Source: Alphaproteobacteria bacterium (GTDB lineage: Bacteria > Pseudomonadota > Alphaproteobacteria > Bin95). From it: a stretch of DNA of 56,109 nt. Every line of letters starts with the position of its first letter. Position 1 is the stretch's first letter. The position numbers were made by a program, and so were the translations under genes. Shown one piece after another: positions 1 through 8,809 of the stretch. Location: the NCBI GenBank assembly GCA_026710105.1, contig JAPORR010000018.1, forward strand, positions 1 to 56,109. The letters are read 5' to 3'. Below the pieces are notes generated by a model. It worked only from the letters and a program-made list of their open reading frames with translations. It was not told the DNA's origin and ran no database searches.

Positions 1-146
1 GCCTGGAACAATCTTGTCTCACAGAGCATAACCTCCATCGGGACACGAAAATGGGCCAATGAGTTCTAAATTGTGCCCTCTGGTATCAGACGTTCCCGCG
101 CAGCGGGTGCGATACCGGCGGCATGTCGATTCGCAAACGCATGCAG

Positions 147-290
147 GCCCGCTAGCCGGCGGAAGCCGAGATAGTGGTGCCTGTCCATCAGCGCGTCGCA
201 GAGCAGGCGTTCCTCCGGCGTCGCGAACCTCGACCTCGGACAGAGAGAAGCCCTCGGCAACTTCCCGATGGACCGGACAGGATTCCATAC
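147..290 (-). pseudogene. DUF4338 (DruA-like) N-terminal fragment, frameshifted
   Basis: On the minus strand, one frame reads LSEVEVRD and a neighbouring frame continues ATPEERLLCDALMDRHHYLG and then FRRLAG. Together they match the usual N-terminal part of DUF4338 proteins, where a PEE/ALxxRHHYLGYR motif is typical; the family includes Druantia DruA and many orphan, transposon-associated homologues. The two halves are out of frame and the similarity stops after RRLAG at about 147, so the gene is both frameshifted and truncated. No C-terminal part lies to its left within the window. A fragment of the opposite end of such a gene lies at 43887-44121 on the plus strand. The match comes from remembered family motifs, not a search. 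Confidence 0.5.
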
Positions 291-389
291 GCTTGCGAAA
301 TGCCGGGAGCGGCGCACAACCAGCGGGGGAACGTCAGCGGAAACTGCCAGCCGCGCCGAAACGCGCACACAACGCATGCATGCCCGACG

Positions 390-415
390 TCAAACAGAAT
401 CAAACGAAATCAAAC
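390..415. repeat. Three TCAAAC direct repeats at 10-bp spacing
   Basis: TCAAAC occurs at 390-395, 400-405 and 410-415, exactly one helical turn apart, about 110 bases before the dienelactone hydrolase start. On the other strand it reads GTTTGA three times. Tandem, helically phased repeats of this kind are typical operators for DeoR-family repressors and some other regulators. No regulator gene is adjacent, so the protein is unknown. Confidence 0.45.
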
Positions 416-526
416 GTGGGAAACTCCTGCCCGGGCGGCTTGTGTCGTGGCGTGGCGCCCAGCTATGGTCGGTGGTGGGCGCGGGCCGGCGGACGGATCC
501 TGGCGCAGTTCAAGAGGGAGGCCCAC

Positions 527-1231
527 ATGGCCGAGACCATCACCATCCAGGCGAGCGACGGCTCGGGAACATTCACCGCCTATTGCGCCATACCGGGCTC
601 GGGCTCGGGACCGGGCGTGCTTTGCATCCAGGAGATCTTCGGCGTCAACCACGCCATGCGCGACATCGCCAATTACTGGGCGAGCCAGGGCTATATCGCC
701 GTCGCACCCGACCTCTTCTGGCGCCAGGAGCCGGGCGTGGACATCACCGACCAGACGGAAGAGGAATGGGCAAAGGCCTTCGAACTCTATCAGGGCTTCG
801 ATGCGGACAAGGGCATTGAGGACCTGAAGGCGACCGCCGCCCATATGCGCGCCCTGGCGGGCTGCAACGGCAAGGTCGGGACGGTCGGCTTCTGCCTCGG
901 TGGCAAGCTCGCCTATATGCTGGCCTGCCGGGCGGATCTCGATGCCAATGTCGGCTATTACGGCGTCGGCATTGAGGACATGCTGGACGAGGCGGCACAC
1001 ATTTCTGCGCCGCTCATGCTGCATATCGCGGAGGAAGACGGCTTCGTGACAAAAGAAGCGCAGGCGGCGGTCCGGCAGGGGCTCGCCGGCAACGCCCATG
1101 CAGAACTGCATTCCTATCCGGGCATGGACCACGCCTTTGCGCGCATCGGCGGCAAGCCCTATGACGAGGAGAACGCCGCGCTTGCCAACGGGCGCACGGC
1201 CACGCTGTTCGAACGGGTGCTGAAAGGCTGA
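527..1231 (+). CDS. Dienelactone hydrolase family protein
   Basis: This 234-residue alpha/beta hydrolase is of the dienelactone hydrolase (carboxymethylenebutenolidase) family, cytoplasmic, which opens lactones such as dienelactone in ring-cleavage pathways; many members have unknown substrates. The Cys-Asp-His triad is visible: Cys123 in GFCLGG, Asp171 in AEEDGFV and His202 in DHAF, with the conserved Glu36 in QEIFG. The start at 527 is chosen because it follows a GAGGGAGG ribosome binding site and gives the usual family length; the frame stays open far upstream but without similarity. No other aromatic-degradation genes are nearby. recQ follows with its probable start overlapping this stop. 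A paralogue lies at 43060-43731. Confidence 0.88.
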   Translation: MAETITIQASDGSGTFTAYCAIPGSGSGPGVLCIQEIFGVNHAMRDIANYWASQGYIAVAPDLFWRQEPGVDITDQTEEEWAKAFELYQGFDADKGIEDLKATAAHMRALAGCNGKVGTVGFCLGGKLAYMLACRADLDANVGYYGVGIEDMLDEAAHISAPLMLHIAEEDGFVTKEAQAAVRQGLAGNAHAELHSYPGMDHAFARIGGKPYDEENAALANGRTATLFERVLKG

Positions 1232-3057
1232 CGCACCCGGAAGACGCACAGCACCACCCGCTGGAAATTCTTCGGCGGGTCTTCGGCTACGAAGCGTTTC
1301 GCGGCCACCAGCAGGCGGCTGTCGACGCCGTGGTCCGGGGCGAGGACGTACTGGTGCTGATGCCGACGGGTGCCGGCAAGTCACTCTGCTACCAGGTGCC
1401 GGCGCTGATCCGGCCGGGCGTCGCGGTCGTCATCTCGCCGCTGATCGCGCTGATGCAGGACCAGGTGGCTGCGCTCGCCCAGAACGGCGTGCAGGCAGCA
1501 GGGCTAAACTCGACGACGGATGGGCGGGAGCGTGTGCGCATCGAGCGGGCGATGAGCGAGGGCCGGCTTAACCTCGTCTATGTGGCACCCGAACGTTTCG
1601 CCGCGCCAGGCTTCCTCGACCTGCTTGCGCGGACGCCGCTCGCGCTGTTCGCCATCGACGAAGCGCATTGCGTCAGCCAATGGGGCCACGACTTCCGCCC
1701 GGACTATCGGCGGCTGGCCGTGCTCGCCGAGCGCTTCCCTGGCGTGCCCCGCATCGCACTCACCGCGACCGCTGACGCCGAGACCCGCGCCGACATCGCC
1801 CGCGAGCTCCGGTTGGAGGGCGCACGGTGCCTCGTCTCCGGCTTCGACCGGCCCAATATCCGCTACCGGGTCACCCCACGCCACCAACGCATTCCTCAAT
1901 TGCTGGCCTATCTGGCGGAACGGCCGGGAGAGGCTGGCATCGTCTATTGCATGACACGCGCGCGGGTCGAGCAGGTGGCGGAGGCGTTAAACCAGGCCGG
2001 CGTGCCGGCGCTCGCCTATCATGCGGGGGTGGAGGGGAGCGAACGCGCGGCGCGGCAGGCCCGCTTCGTCGCCTCGGACAATGCCGTGATGGTGGCAACA
2101 GTTGCTTTCGGCATGGGCATCGACAAGCCGGATGTGCGCTTCGTCGCCCATCTTGACCTACCGAAGAGCCTTGAAGCCTATTACCAGGAAACCGGCCGAG
2201 CCGGGCGGGACGGCCTGCCAGCCGAAGCCTGGATGCTCTACGATCCCAACGACCGGGTGCAATTGGGGCGTTTCATCGAGACCTCGGAGGCTTCAGAAGA
2301 GCAGAAACATATCGAGCGGGCCAAGCTGGAGGCGCTGGTGGGCTATGCCGAGGCGGCGACGTGCCGGCGGCAAACCCTGCTGACCTATTTCGGCGGCCAC
2401 TGCGAGCCTTGCGGCAATTGCGATATCTGCCTCGACCCGCCCGAGACATTTGACGGCACAGAGGCGGCGCAGATGGCGCTCTCAGCGATCTACCGCACCG
2501 GCCAGCGCTTCGGCGGCGGGCATATCATCGATGTGCTGCGCGGGCGCCACACAGACCGCATCCTGCGGCTTCGCCATGACCAGCTGCCGACCTTCGGCGT
2601 CGGTAGCGACCGGAGTGCAACGGAATGGCGTTCGATCCTCAGGCAGTTGACGGCGACTACGCTTGTGGTGCCGGAGCGACTGGAAGGGTTCACCGTGTTG
2701 CAGCTGGGGCCGGAAGCACGTGCCGTGCTGCGCGGCGAGCGGACGGTGCCATTGCGCCGCGAGCGCAGGCCGGCAACCCGGCTGCCCAAGGAACGCCGGA
2801 GCGCCGCACCGGCAATTACCGACAAGGCTGGCTTCGAAAGCCTCCGCGCGCGGCGCCGCGAGCTGGCCTCGGAACAAGGCGTGCCGCCCTATGTCGTCTT
2901 CCATGACAGCGTCCTCGCCGCGATGCTCGACCATCGCCCGACCAGTCTCGCCGAGATGGCCGACATCCCCGGCATCGGCGCCACGAAGCTGCGCCGCTAC
3001 GGACCGGCGTTTCTGGAAGCGATCGCGGCATTGTCCGCGAACGGCCGCGAAGAATAG
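1228..3057 (+). CDS. recQ: ATP-dependent DNA helicase RecQ
   Basis: RecQ is a 3'-5' superfamily 2 DNA helicase acting in recombination and replication-fork repair. Visible elements are motif 0 (FGYEAFRGHQ, from about 1282), Walker A MPTGAGKS, the DEAH-type box AIDEAHCVSQWGHDFRPDY, motif VI with QETGRAGRDG, the RQC zinc-binding cysteines near CEPCGNCDIC, and an HRDC-like helical domain at the C-terminus. The first standard start is GTG at 1330, but this would remove motif 0. The frame is open back to 1165 with no ATG, GTG or TTG before 1330. I therefore give the CTG at 1228, which overlaps the preceding TGA, as the likely start (609 residues); this choice is uncertain. The stop is 3055-3057, convergent with allA. 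Confidence 0.9.
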   Translation: MTHPEDAQHHPLEILRRVFGYEAFRGHQQAAVDAVVRGEDVLVLMPTGAGKSLCYQVPALIRPGVAVVISPLIALMQDQVAALAQNGVQAAGLNSTTDGRERVRIERAMSEGRLNLVYVAPERFAAPGFLDLLARTPLALFAIDEAHCVSQWGHDFRPDYRRLAVLAERFPGVPRIALTATADAETRADIARELRLEGARCLVSGFDRPNIRYRVTPRHQRIPQLLAYLAERPGEAGIVYCMTRARVEQVAEALNQAGVPALAYHAGVEGSERAARQARFVASDNAVMVATVAFGMGIDKPDVRFVAHLDLPKSLEAYYQETGRAGRDGLPAEAWMLYDPNDRVQLGRFIETSEASEEQKHIERAKLEALVGYAEAATCRRQTLLTYFGGHCEPCGNCDICLDPPETFDGTEAAQMALSAIYRTGQRFGGGHIIDVLRGRHTDRILRLRHDQLPTFGVGSDRSATEWRSILRQLTATTLVVPERLEGFTVLQLGPEARAVLRGERTVPLRRERRPATRLPKERRSAAPAITDKAGFESLRARRRELASEQGVPPYVVFHDSVLAAMLDHRPTSLAEMADIPGIGATKLRRYGPAFLEAIAALSANGREE

Positions 3058-3092
3058 ATCAGGCCTGGAAACTAAAGACTACCTTTGGCCGG

Positions 3093-3596
3093 TCAGTCTG
3101 TATTGATGAGGCGCTGGTCGCTCTCATTGAAAAAGAACTCGGCAAGGTTGTCACCCGGGCCACCTCGGTCGATGACGAGGAAATCGGTTTCGCGGCGAAG
3201 CGCGATGACAGGGTGGTGCCAGACGCCTGACGCGTAATTGACACCCTGCCCTGCCCTGGCGAGGAAAGCGCGGAGATCCTCCGACAGGACGATGTCTCCG
3301 GGCGGCGCCACGACGACGAGGAAAGGCACGGCCTCCAGCGGTATGAAGGCCTGCGAGCCAAGCGGGTGTTTCTCCACCATGGCGACGGTGAGCGGCATGG
3401 GCAGCGGCCGGGCACGGAAAATGTTGACCAGCGCATGCCCTCCCCCTGCCGCGACATCGATGCGAGCGAGATCGTGGAAGCGGGTCGTCGAACCGTTATT
3501 GATCTCGAATTGCGTCGCGCCCCCGGTCTCGATCACATCGCCGAAGGGCCGAAAGGCGGGGCGCGTCAACGGTTTGATTTCGAGGATTGTGTTCAT
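3093..3596 (-). CDS. allA: Ureidoglycolate lyase
   Basis: This 167-residue protein is of the ureidoglycolate lyase (AllA) family, a cupin-fold enzyme that splits ureidoglycolate to glyoxylate and urea in allantoin breakdown. It matches Escherichia coli AllA from memory at FGDVIET, the INNG motif, [24 protein letters not shown] and [10 protein letters not shown]. It sits 15 bases after soxG on the same strand, so it is probably co-transcribed with the sarcosine oxidase genes. No other allantoin or purine-degradation gene is present in the window. That isolation leaves open a related cupin role rather than strict ureidoglycolate lysis. Confidence 0.85.
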   Translation of the reverse strand: MNTILEIKPLTRPAFRPFGDVIETGGATQFEINNGSTTRFHDLARIDVAAGGGHALVNIFRARPLPMPLTVAMVEKHPLGSQAFIPLEAVPFLVVVAPPGDIVLSEDLRAFLARAGQGVNYASGVWHHPVIALRRETDFLVIDRGGPGDNLAEFFFNESDQRLINTD

Positions 3597-3611
3597 CCGG
3601 CACTCACCCGC

Positions 3612-4217
3612 TCAGAGTGCAATGGCGGCGTGAAACTCGCGGCCACGGTCCTCCAGCCATTCCCAGAAGGAGCGGGCATGGCTACGTGGGACATGCAGCT
3701 CGAACGCGTCTACCGCCTGGCGGTGGATGAGCGCCTGGGTGTTGCCGACGCGGGTGCGGACTGACTGCCCCGGGGGAAAAGCCGTCGGGTCGAAGTCGAT
3801 GCCGGTGCCGGTCGCGAGCAGATCGGTGGCCCGTTCGCCGGCGACAGCGATGACGGTCGTGGCGGAGGAGACATTCACCAGCGCGCCAGGCCCGCCGGCG
3901 CGCGCGAGTTCAGAGGCGAGGCGGGCGGCGAACTGGCCACCGTCCGCAAGCGGCACGATGAGACGCCATTCGTCGGGGCCCAAGCGGATGAGCAGTGCGT
4001 CAGATCCGACGGCGGCGGCCGGTTCCTGCGGCAGGCCGATACCCAGGGCCGCCTCGACGGCCCGCGCGAACGCCGCGTCGTCCGCCTGGCCGCGCAGGAT
4101 GAAGCTCTCCCGCGCCGCGCCCTCACTCAGCAGCACACCACCCGCCCCGCCGGCGCGCGAGCCAAGATCGAGCCCGGCAAGAGGGCTCCTCCGGATGTCG
4201 GAGAGGTCATCAGCCAT
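3612..4217 (-). CDS. soxG: Sarcosine oxidase gamma subunit
   Basis: This is the 201-residue gamma subunit of heterotetrameric sarcosine oxidase, a cytoplasmic complex that demethylates sarcosine to glycine, passing the methyl group to tetrahydrofolate and giving hydrogen peroxide. The family is poorly conserved. Identification rests on the C-terminal half (GPDEWRLIVP, the NVSSATTVIAV segment, and the LHVPRSHARSFWEWL ending) and on position directly after soxA. Its start overlaps the soxA stop by eight bases, which suggests translational coupling. The N-terminus is rich in Gly and Ala and carries no recognised motif. Confidence 0.88.
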   Translation of the reverse strand: MADDLSDIRRSPLAGLDLGSRAGGAGGVLLSEGAARESFILRGQADDAAFARAVEAALGIGLPQEPAAAVGSDALLIRLGPDEWRLIVPLADGGQFAARLASELARAGGPGALVNVSSATTVIAVAGERATDLLATGTGIDFDPTAFPPGQSVRTRVGNTQALIHRQAVDAFELHVPRSHARSFWEWLEDRGREFHAAIAL

Positions 4218-7158
4218 GCAGGCGCGTTCCTTGCGCGTCGTAAAAGACGGGCGGCACGACTTCTGCCGCCATGGAGAGACCGGTCATGGGCGAAGTGATA
4301 TGGACAGTCTGGCCGGTCCGCGCCCGCCCGTTCTCGACGAGCGCGAGCGCGATGGCACGGCCAAACGTCGGACTGTAGCAGAAGGACGTGATATGGCCGA
4401 GCGGCGGCGCCGGCTTCATGTCACTGCTTTCCGCCACCTGGCAGCCGGGAGGGATACGGGCTTGCGTGTCGATGACTGAAAGGCCAACAAGCTGCCGGCG
4501 GCCCTTCTGGCGAAGCGCCGGCAAGTCGAGTGAGCGTTTGCCGACTCCGCGCTTGTCGGCGCTCACCATGCGCCCGAGTCCAAGGTCGTCCGGCGTCGTG
4601 CGCCCGTCGGCCTCGGCATGGGTCACATGTCCCTTCTCGATACGCATAACACCCATCGCCTCGGTGCCATAGGGCGTAAGGTCATCTTCCCGCCCCTCGC
4701 TCAGCAGCCGCGTCCAGAGCGCCAGCCCATGGTCGGCGGGCACGGCGATCTCATAGGAAAGTTCGCCTGAATAGCTCATTCGGAAGACGAGTGCCGAAAG
4801 GCCTGCGACAGTCGCCGCGCGCACCGCCATCATCGGAAAAGCAGCGTCCGAGAGGTCGAGCTCCGGCGCGGCGCGGCCGAGCAGTGCCCGCGAACCAGGG
4901 CCAGCAAGGGCGGCAGCGAACCAGTGTTCGGTGACATCGCTCGCATAGACCTCCAGCTCCGGCCAGACGGTCTGGAGCAGGAATTCTATATGCTGCATGA
5001 CGGCATGCTGATGGGCGGTCGTGGTCGTCAGGTAGAAATGGTGTTCACCGAGCCGCATGATGACGCCATCATCAAACACGCGCCCGTCCTCGCGCAACAT
5101 CAACCCGTAGCGGCCGCGCCCGATCCCGAGGGTCGATATCCGGTTCGCATAGATGAGGTCGAGGAAAACCCGGGCGTCCCGCCCCTGAATATCAACCTTG
5201 CCGAGCGTGCCGACATCCACGATGCCAACCCCGCCCCGGGTCTCGCGGACTTCCGCCTCAATAGTCTCCACCTCCTCCATACCGTCGCGCGGATAGTAGC
5301 GTGGTCGGCGCCAGAGACCGGCGGCGGTGAAGACGGCCCCTTGAGCCTCGTGCCAGTCGTCGGCCGCCGTGCGGCGCAGGGCATCCCGCCCTTCGCCGAC
5401 CAGGCCCGCAGCCATCGCCGCTATCGGCACTGGCGTATAGGGCGGGCGGAAGGTCGTCGTCCCTGTGCGGGCGACAGGCCGGCCGAGAGCTTCGGACAGC
5501 AAGACAAGGCCAGCCATGCTGGAGGTCTTGCCCTGATCCGTGCCCATGCCGAGCGCCGTATAGCGCTTCACATGTTCGACCGACTGGTAACCCTCGCGGG
5601 CAGCGAGTTCTATATCAGCCGCGGTCACATCATATTGGAGATCGACGAAGCGCTTGCCAGGACCCACCTGCCAGGACACGGGCGCATCACCGGCGCTGCG
5701 GTTGGGAGAGCGCGGCGGCGGGCCGACAGGCCGTTCATGCCCCGAGGACGTCGCAGCGGCGAGGCCGGCGGCCCAGCCCTCGGCGAGGCAGCCATCAAGG
5801 TCGAAGCGTCCGGCCGCCGCCCCGGCGCTGCGATTTACACCGCCCGCCCGGCCCGGCAGAATCAACCCGCGCTCCTCATCATAGTCGAGACTGCCGCGCG
5901 CCTGGGCATGTAGATGCAAGGTCGGGCTCCAACCGCCAGCCATGGCTACAAAATCACAGGCGATCCGCTCACCCTTGTCTTCTGGTTTGCCGTCCGCCCG
6001 GCGCAGCAGCACGCCGCGCACCCGGCGGCTTCCAACCGCCCGCTCGACGACCCAGCCCATACGGCAGGGCAGGTCCGGTACGCCGCCACCGGACCGGCTA
6101 TCGGCCACGGCGGCAATAGCGACACCTGCGCCCCGCAACAATCGCGCCACCGCGTAAATGCTGTCGTTATTGCCAGCAACGACGACCTGCCGCCCGGCCA
6201 GCACGCCATAGGCATGGGCGTAGCCGGCGGCTGCGGACGCCGACATGACGCCCGGTCGGTCGTTGCCGTCGAAGAGTAATGGGCGCTCATGCGCGCCGGC
6301 GGCGAGTACCACATCTCGCGCCCGCACGAACCAGAGCCGCACAGCCGGCGTGCTGGGCTCCACATCGTCATCAGGCCGTTCGGCGACTGTCAGCAGGTTG
6401 TGGTCGTAATAGCCGGTGACTGTGGCGCGGCGAAGCAGACAAACATGGCTCATCGTCTCCAGTTCGGCGATGGCGGTGTCGATCCAGGCGAGCCCGTCAC
6501 CCTCCTCGATTTCCCCCGGCATGCGCAGCAGGGCACCACCGAAACGGACATTCTCGTCGGCGAGCACGACCCGTGCCCCGGCACGCGCCGCCGCCAGCGC
6601 CGCCGCCACACCCGCCGGACCACCGCCCGCCACCAGCACATCAGCATGGATGCGACGCTTGGCGTAGAAGGCGTCGTCAGGGGCTGCTGGTGCAGGTCCG
6701 AAACCCGCCATACGACGGATCAATGGCTCATAAAGCGCCGACCATCCGCGTGTCGGGGCCATAAAGGTCTTATAGTAGAAGCCTGCCGGCATGAGCCTGC
6801 CAGCCAGGCCGACAGCGCCACCCATATCCCAGGCAACCGAAGGCCAGGCATTCTGCCCGAAAGCCTCAAGGCCATCCGAAAGCAAAATCTCGGTCGCTTT
6901 GAGATTCGCTCGGGCGTCCTCCCGGATACCCGTGGTGACCATCGCGTTCGGTTCCTCCGAACCGAAGCCCCAGACACCGCGCGGGCGATGGTATTTGAAA
7001 CTCCGAGCCACGATGCGCACACCTGCCGCCAGCAGCCCGGAAGCCAGACTATCGCCCTGGTAGCCTTCATAGCGATGACCGTCGAAGTCGAAGCGCAGCG
7101 GCTCCGAGCGGTCGACCAGATGGCCGCCTTCCGCAGCCCGGAAAGGCTGGCGCCTCAT
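4210..7158 (-). CDS. soxA: Sarcosine oxidase alpha subunit
   Basis: This is the large (982-residue) subunit of heterotetrameric sarcosine oxidase. The N-terminal 100 residues form the 2Fe-2S-ferredoxin-like domain typical of the family (YEGYQGDSLASGLLAAGV, FKYHRPRGVWGFG). A nucleotide-binding domain follows (GGGPAGVAAALAAARAGARV), binding NAD. The last 400 residues form a GcvT-like aminomethyltransferase domain that handles tetrahydrofolate (YGLMLREDGRVFDDGVIMRL, FRMSYSGELSYEI). The ATG overlaps the soxD stop by four bases (7155-7158), and the 3' end overlaps soxG. Length and domain order are normal for the family. Confidence 0.95.
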   Translation of the reverse strand: MRRQPFRAAEGGHLVDRSEPLRFDFDGHRYEGYQGDSLASGLLAAGVRIVARSFKYHRPRGVWGFGSEEPNAMVTTGIREDARANLKATEILLSDGLEAFGQNAWPSVAWDMGGAVGLAGRLMPAGFYYKTFMAPTRGWSALYEPLIRRMAGFGPAPAAPDDAFYAKRRIHADVLVAGGGPAGVAAALAAARAGARVVLADENVRFGGALLRMPGEIEEGDGLAWIDTAIAELETMSHVCLLRRATVTGYYDHNLLTVAERPDDDVEPSTPAVRLWFVRARDVVLAAGAHERPLLFDGNDRPGVMSASAAAGYAHAYGVLAGRQVVVAGNNDSIYAVARLLRGAGVAIAAVADSRSGGGVPDLPCRMGWVVERAVGSRRVRGVLLRRADGKPEDKGERIACDFVAMAGGWSPTLHLHAQARGSLDYDEERGLILPGRAGGVNRSAGAAAGRFDLDGCLAEGWAAGLAAATSSGHERPVGPPPRSPNRSAGDAPVSWQVGPGKRFVDLQYDVTAADIELAAREGYQSVEHVKRYTALGMGTDQGKTSSMAGLVLLSEALGRPVARTGTTTFRPPYTPVPIAAMAAGLVGEGRDALRRTAADDWHEAQGAVFTAAGLWRRPRYYPRDGMEEVETIEAEVRETRGGVGIVDVGTLGKVDIQGRDARVFLDLIYANRISTLGIGRGRYGLMLREDGRVFDDGVIMRLGEHHFYLTTTTAHQHAVMQHIEFLLQTVWPELEVYASDVTEHWFAAALAGPGSRALLGRAAPELDLSDAAFPMMAVRAATVAGLSALVFRMSYSGELSYEIAVPADHGLALWTRLLSEGREDDLTPYGTEAMGVMRIEKGHVTHAEADGRTTPDDLGLGRMVSADKRGVGKRSLDLPALRQKGRRQLVGLSVIDTQARIPPGCQVAESSDMKPAPPLGHITSFCYSPTFGRAIALALVENGRARTGQTVHITSPMTGLSMAAEVVPPVFYDAQGTRLHG

Positions 7159-7415
7159 GACCGGCTCAACCGCACCGCGCCGAGTTCGTGGGTGCGGGTA
7201 TCGCGCTCGATTGTAATCCAGCGCTGGCAGCCGTCGCGGTGGAACCAGAGCTCACGATGCATCCCCTGCGGATTGTCGCGAAAGCAGAGATAGTCCGTCC
7301 AGGCCTCGTCAGTCGTTGTCTCTGGATTCCTAGGGCGCTCGACTCCGGCGTCACCGCCATAGACAAACTCCGTTTCGTCACGCGCGCCGCAGAAGGGGCA
7401 GGGTATCAGGAGCAT
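7155..7415 (-). CDS. soxD: Sarcosine oxidase delta subunit
   Basis: This is the small (86-residue) zinc-binding delta subunit of sarcosine oxidase. The typical opening MLLIPCPFCGARDETEF is present, followed by DYLCFRDNPQG and the H/C pair in WFHRDGCQRW, which with the CPFC cysteines should bind zinc. The frame stays open further upstream to 7457, but the start at 7415 matches the family length and leaves 13 bases after the soxB stop. It lies between soxB and soxA in the usual order B-D-A-G. Confidence 0.95.
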   Translation of the reverse strand: MLLIPCPFCGARDETEFVYGGDAGVERPRNPETTTDEAWTDYLCFRDNPQGMHRELWFHRDGCQRWITIERDTRTHELGAVRLSRS

Positions 7416-7428
7416 GGGTCGGGTCTCT

Positions 7429-8685
7429 TTAATGCGCGGCCGCCACCGGGCCAGCACCGTTTTCGTTCAGCATCGCTCCAGTGCGGAAGCGTTCGAGCGA
7501 GAATGGTGCGTTCAACTCATGAGGGGCATCGTTGGCGAGCGTCCAGGCGAGGCACCAGCCAGAGGCGGGGGTGGCCTTGAAACCGCCATAGCACCAGCCC
7601 CCAGTCATAGCGAGGCCGTCCACCGGCAGCTTGGCGATGATGGGACTACCGTCCATGCTCATGTCCATGACACCCGCCCAGTGACGAAGTTGGCGCAAGC
7701 GCGAGATGCGCGGGAAATACTCCGAGGCTGCCGACAAAATGTCCTCCAACCGCGCGGGACTGCCGCGCTGCGACCAGGAATTGTAACCGTCGAGGCTGCC
7801 ACCAATCAGCACTTCGCCCTTGTCCGTTTGGCTGATATAGGCGTGCGTTGCGGCAATCGAGACGACCGTGTCGATAAAGGGTTTCACCGGCTCGGAAACC
7901 GTTGCAGTCAGCAAATGTGTTTCGATGGGCAGGCGAATGCCCGCCATCTGCGCCAGCTGCGAGGAATGCCCGGCGACGGCGAGACCGATGCGGCCGGCGC
8001 CGATGGGGCCGCGGCTCGTCTGCAGCCCCGTGACCCTACCACCCTGCATGTCTATGCCGGTCACCTCACAGTCCTGGATGATATCGACGCCGAGCGCATC
8101 GGCGGCACGCGCATAGCCCCAGGCGACTGCGTCGTGGCGGGCGACGCCGCCACGCGGTTGCATCACGCCGCCCACGATGGGATGGCGCAAGTCCGGCGAG
8201 AGGTTGAGCGCGGGCACAAGCCGGGTCAGGTCGGCACGGGTCAGCAATTCCGCGTCGATGCCGGCATACCGCATACCGTTGTGTCGACGCACCCAGTAGT
8301 CGCGCTGGGCGTCGGTGTGAAAGACGTTGATCACGCCGCGCGGCGAGAACATCACATTGTAGTTGAGATCCCGGCTCAGCCCTTCCCAGAGCTTGAGCGA
8401 ATGTTCGTAGAAGCGCTGGTTCTCGGGCAGCAGGTAGTTGGACCGCACGATGGTGGTATTGCGCCCGGTATTGCCGCCACCGATCCAGCCGCGCTCCAAC
8501 ACTGCGATATTGGAGATGCCGTGGTTGCGGGCGAGATAGTAGGCCGTCGCGAGGCCATGGCCACCGCCGCCGACGATGACGATGTCATAGGAGGATTTCG
8601 GCTCCGGCGCGCGCCAAGCCGGCTCCCAGTCCTGGTGCCCAGAGAGCGCACCCTTCAGGAGCGAAAAGATCGAGTAGCGTTGCAT
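7429..8685 (-). CDS. soxB: Sarcosine oxidase beta subunit
   Basis: This 418-residue FAD-dependent subunit is where sarcosine is oxidised. The Rossmann motif GGGGHG is at residues 39-44. The segment [14 protein letters not shown] contains His184, at the position of the histidine that carries covalent FMN in characterised enzymes. Length is normal. It is the first gene of the minus-strand operon soxB-soxD-soxA-soxG-allA; the intergenic space up to echA (8686-8809) must hold its promoter, but I see no convincing consensus. Sarcosine oxidation yields glycine and methylene-tetrahydrofolate, linking this operon to the glycine cleavage genes at 23-27 kb. Confidence 0.95.
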   Translation of the reverse strand: MQRYSIFSLLKGALSGHQDWEPAWRAPEPKSSYDIVIVGGGGHGLATAYYLARNHGISNIAVLERGWIGGGNTGRNTTIVRSNYLLPENQRFYEHSLKLWEGLSRDLNYNVMFSPRGVINVFHTDAQRDYWVRRHNGMRYAGIDAELLTRADLTRLVPALNLSPDLRHPIVGGVMQPRGGVARHDAVAWGYARAADALGVDIIQDCEVTGIDMQGGRVTGLQTSRGPIGAGRIGLAVAGHSSQLAQMAGIRLPIETHLLTATVSEPVKPFIDTVVSIAATHAYISQTDKGEVLIGGSLDGYNSWSQRGSPARLEDILSAASEYFPRISRLRQLRHWAGVMDMSMDGSPIIAKLPVDGLAMTGGWCYGGFKATPASGWCLAWTLANDAPHELNAPFSLERFRTGAMLNENGAGPVAAAH

Positions 8686-8809
8686 TGAGGCTATTCTAGC
8701 CCGGATTTCTGGCAGCGGTCATGGCCTCGGGCCGGTTGACCTCGGAAGAGCCGGCCGCCAGATTGCGACTTCCCCTAAGTCTGCGACAATGGAGGCAGAA
8801 ACGCGCCCG

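Larger units (their letters stand above)
1..526. other. Left-edge region without an intact gene
   Basis: This stretch contains no credible complete coding sequence. Its open frames overlap one another on both strands and resemble nothing as whole proteins. Two things stand out: a broken DUF4338-type fragment on the minus strand at about 147-290, and three phased direct repeats at 390-415, described separately. The last 100 bases carry a good ribosome binding site (GAGGGAGG near 515-522) for the hydrolase gene starting at 527. The first 60 bases show nothing I can identify. Confidence 0.6.

Noticed and set aside
7414..8688. 424-codon plus-strand open frame opposite soxB
   Set aside because: soxB has full flavoprotein motifs on the minus strand; the plus frame is a codon-bias artefact.
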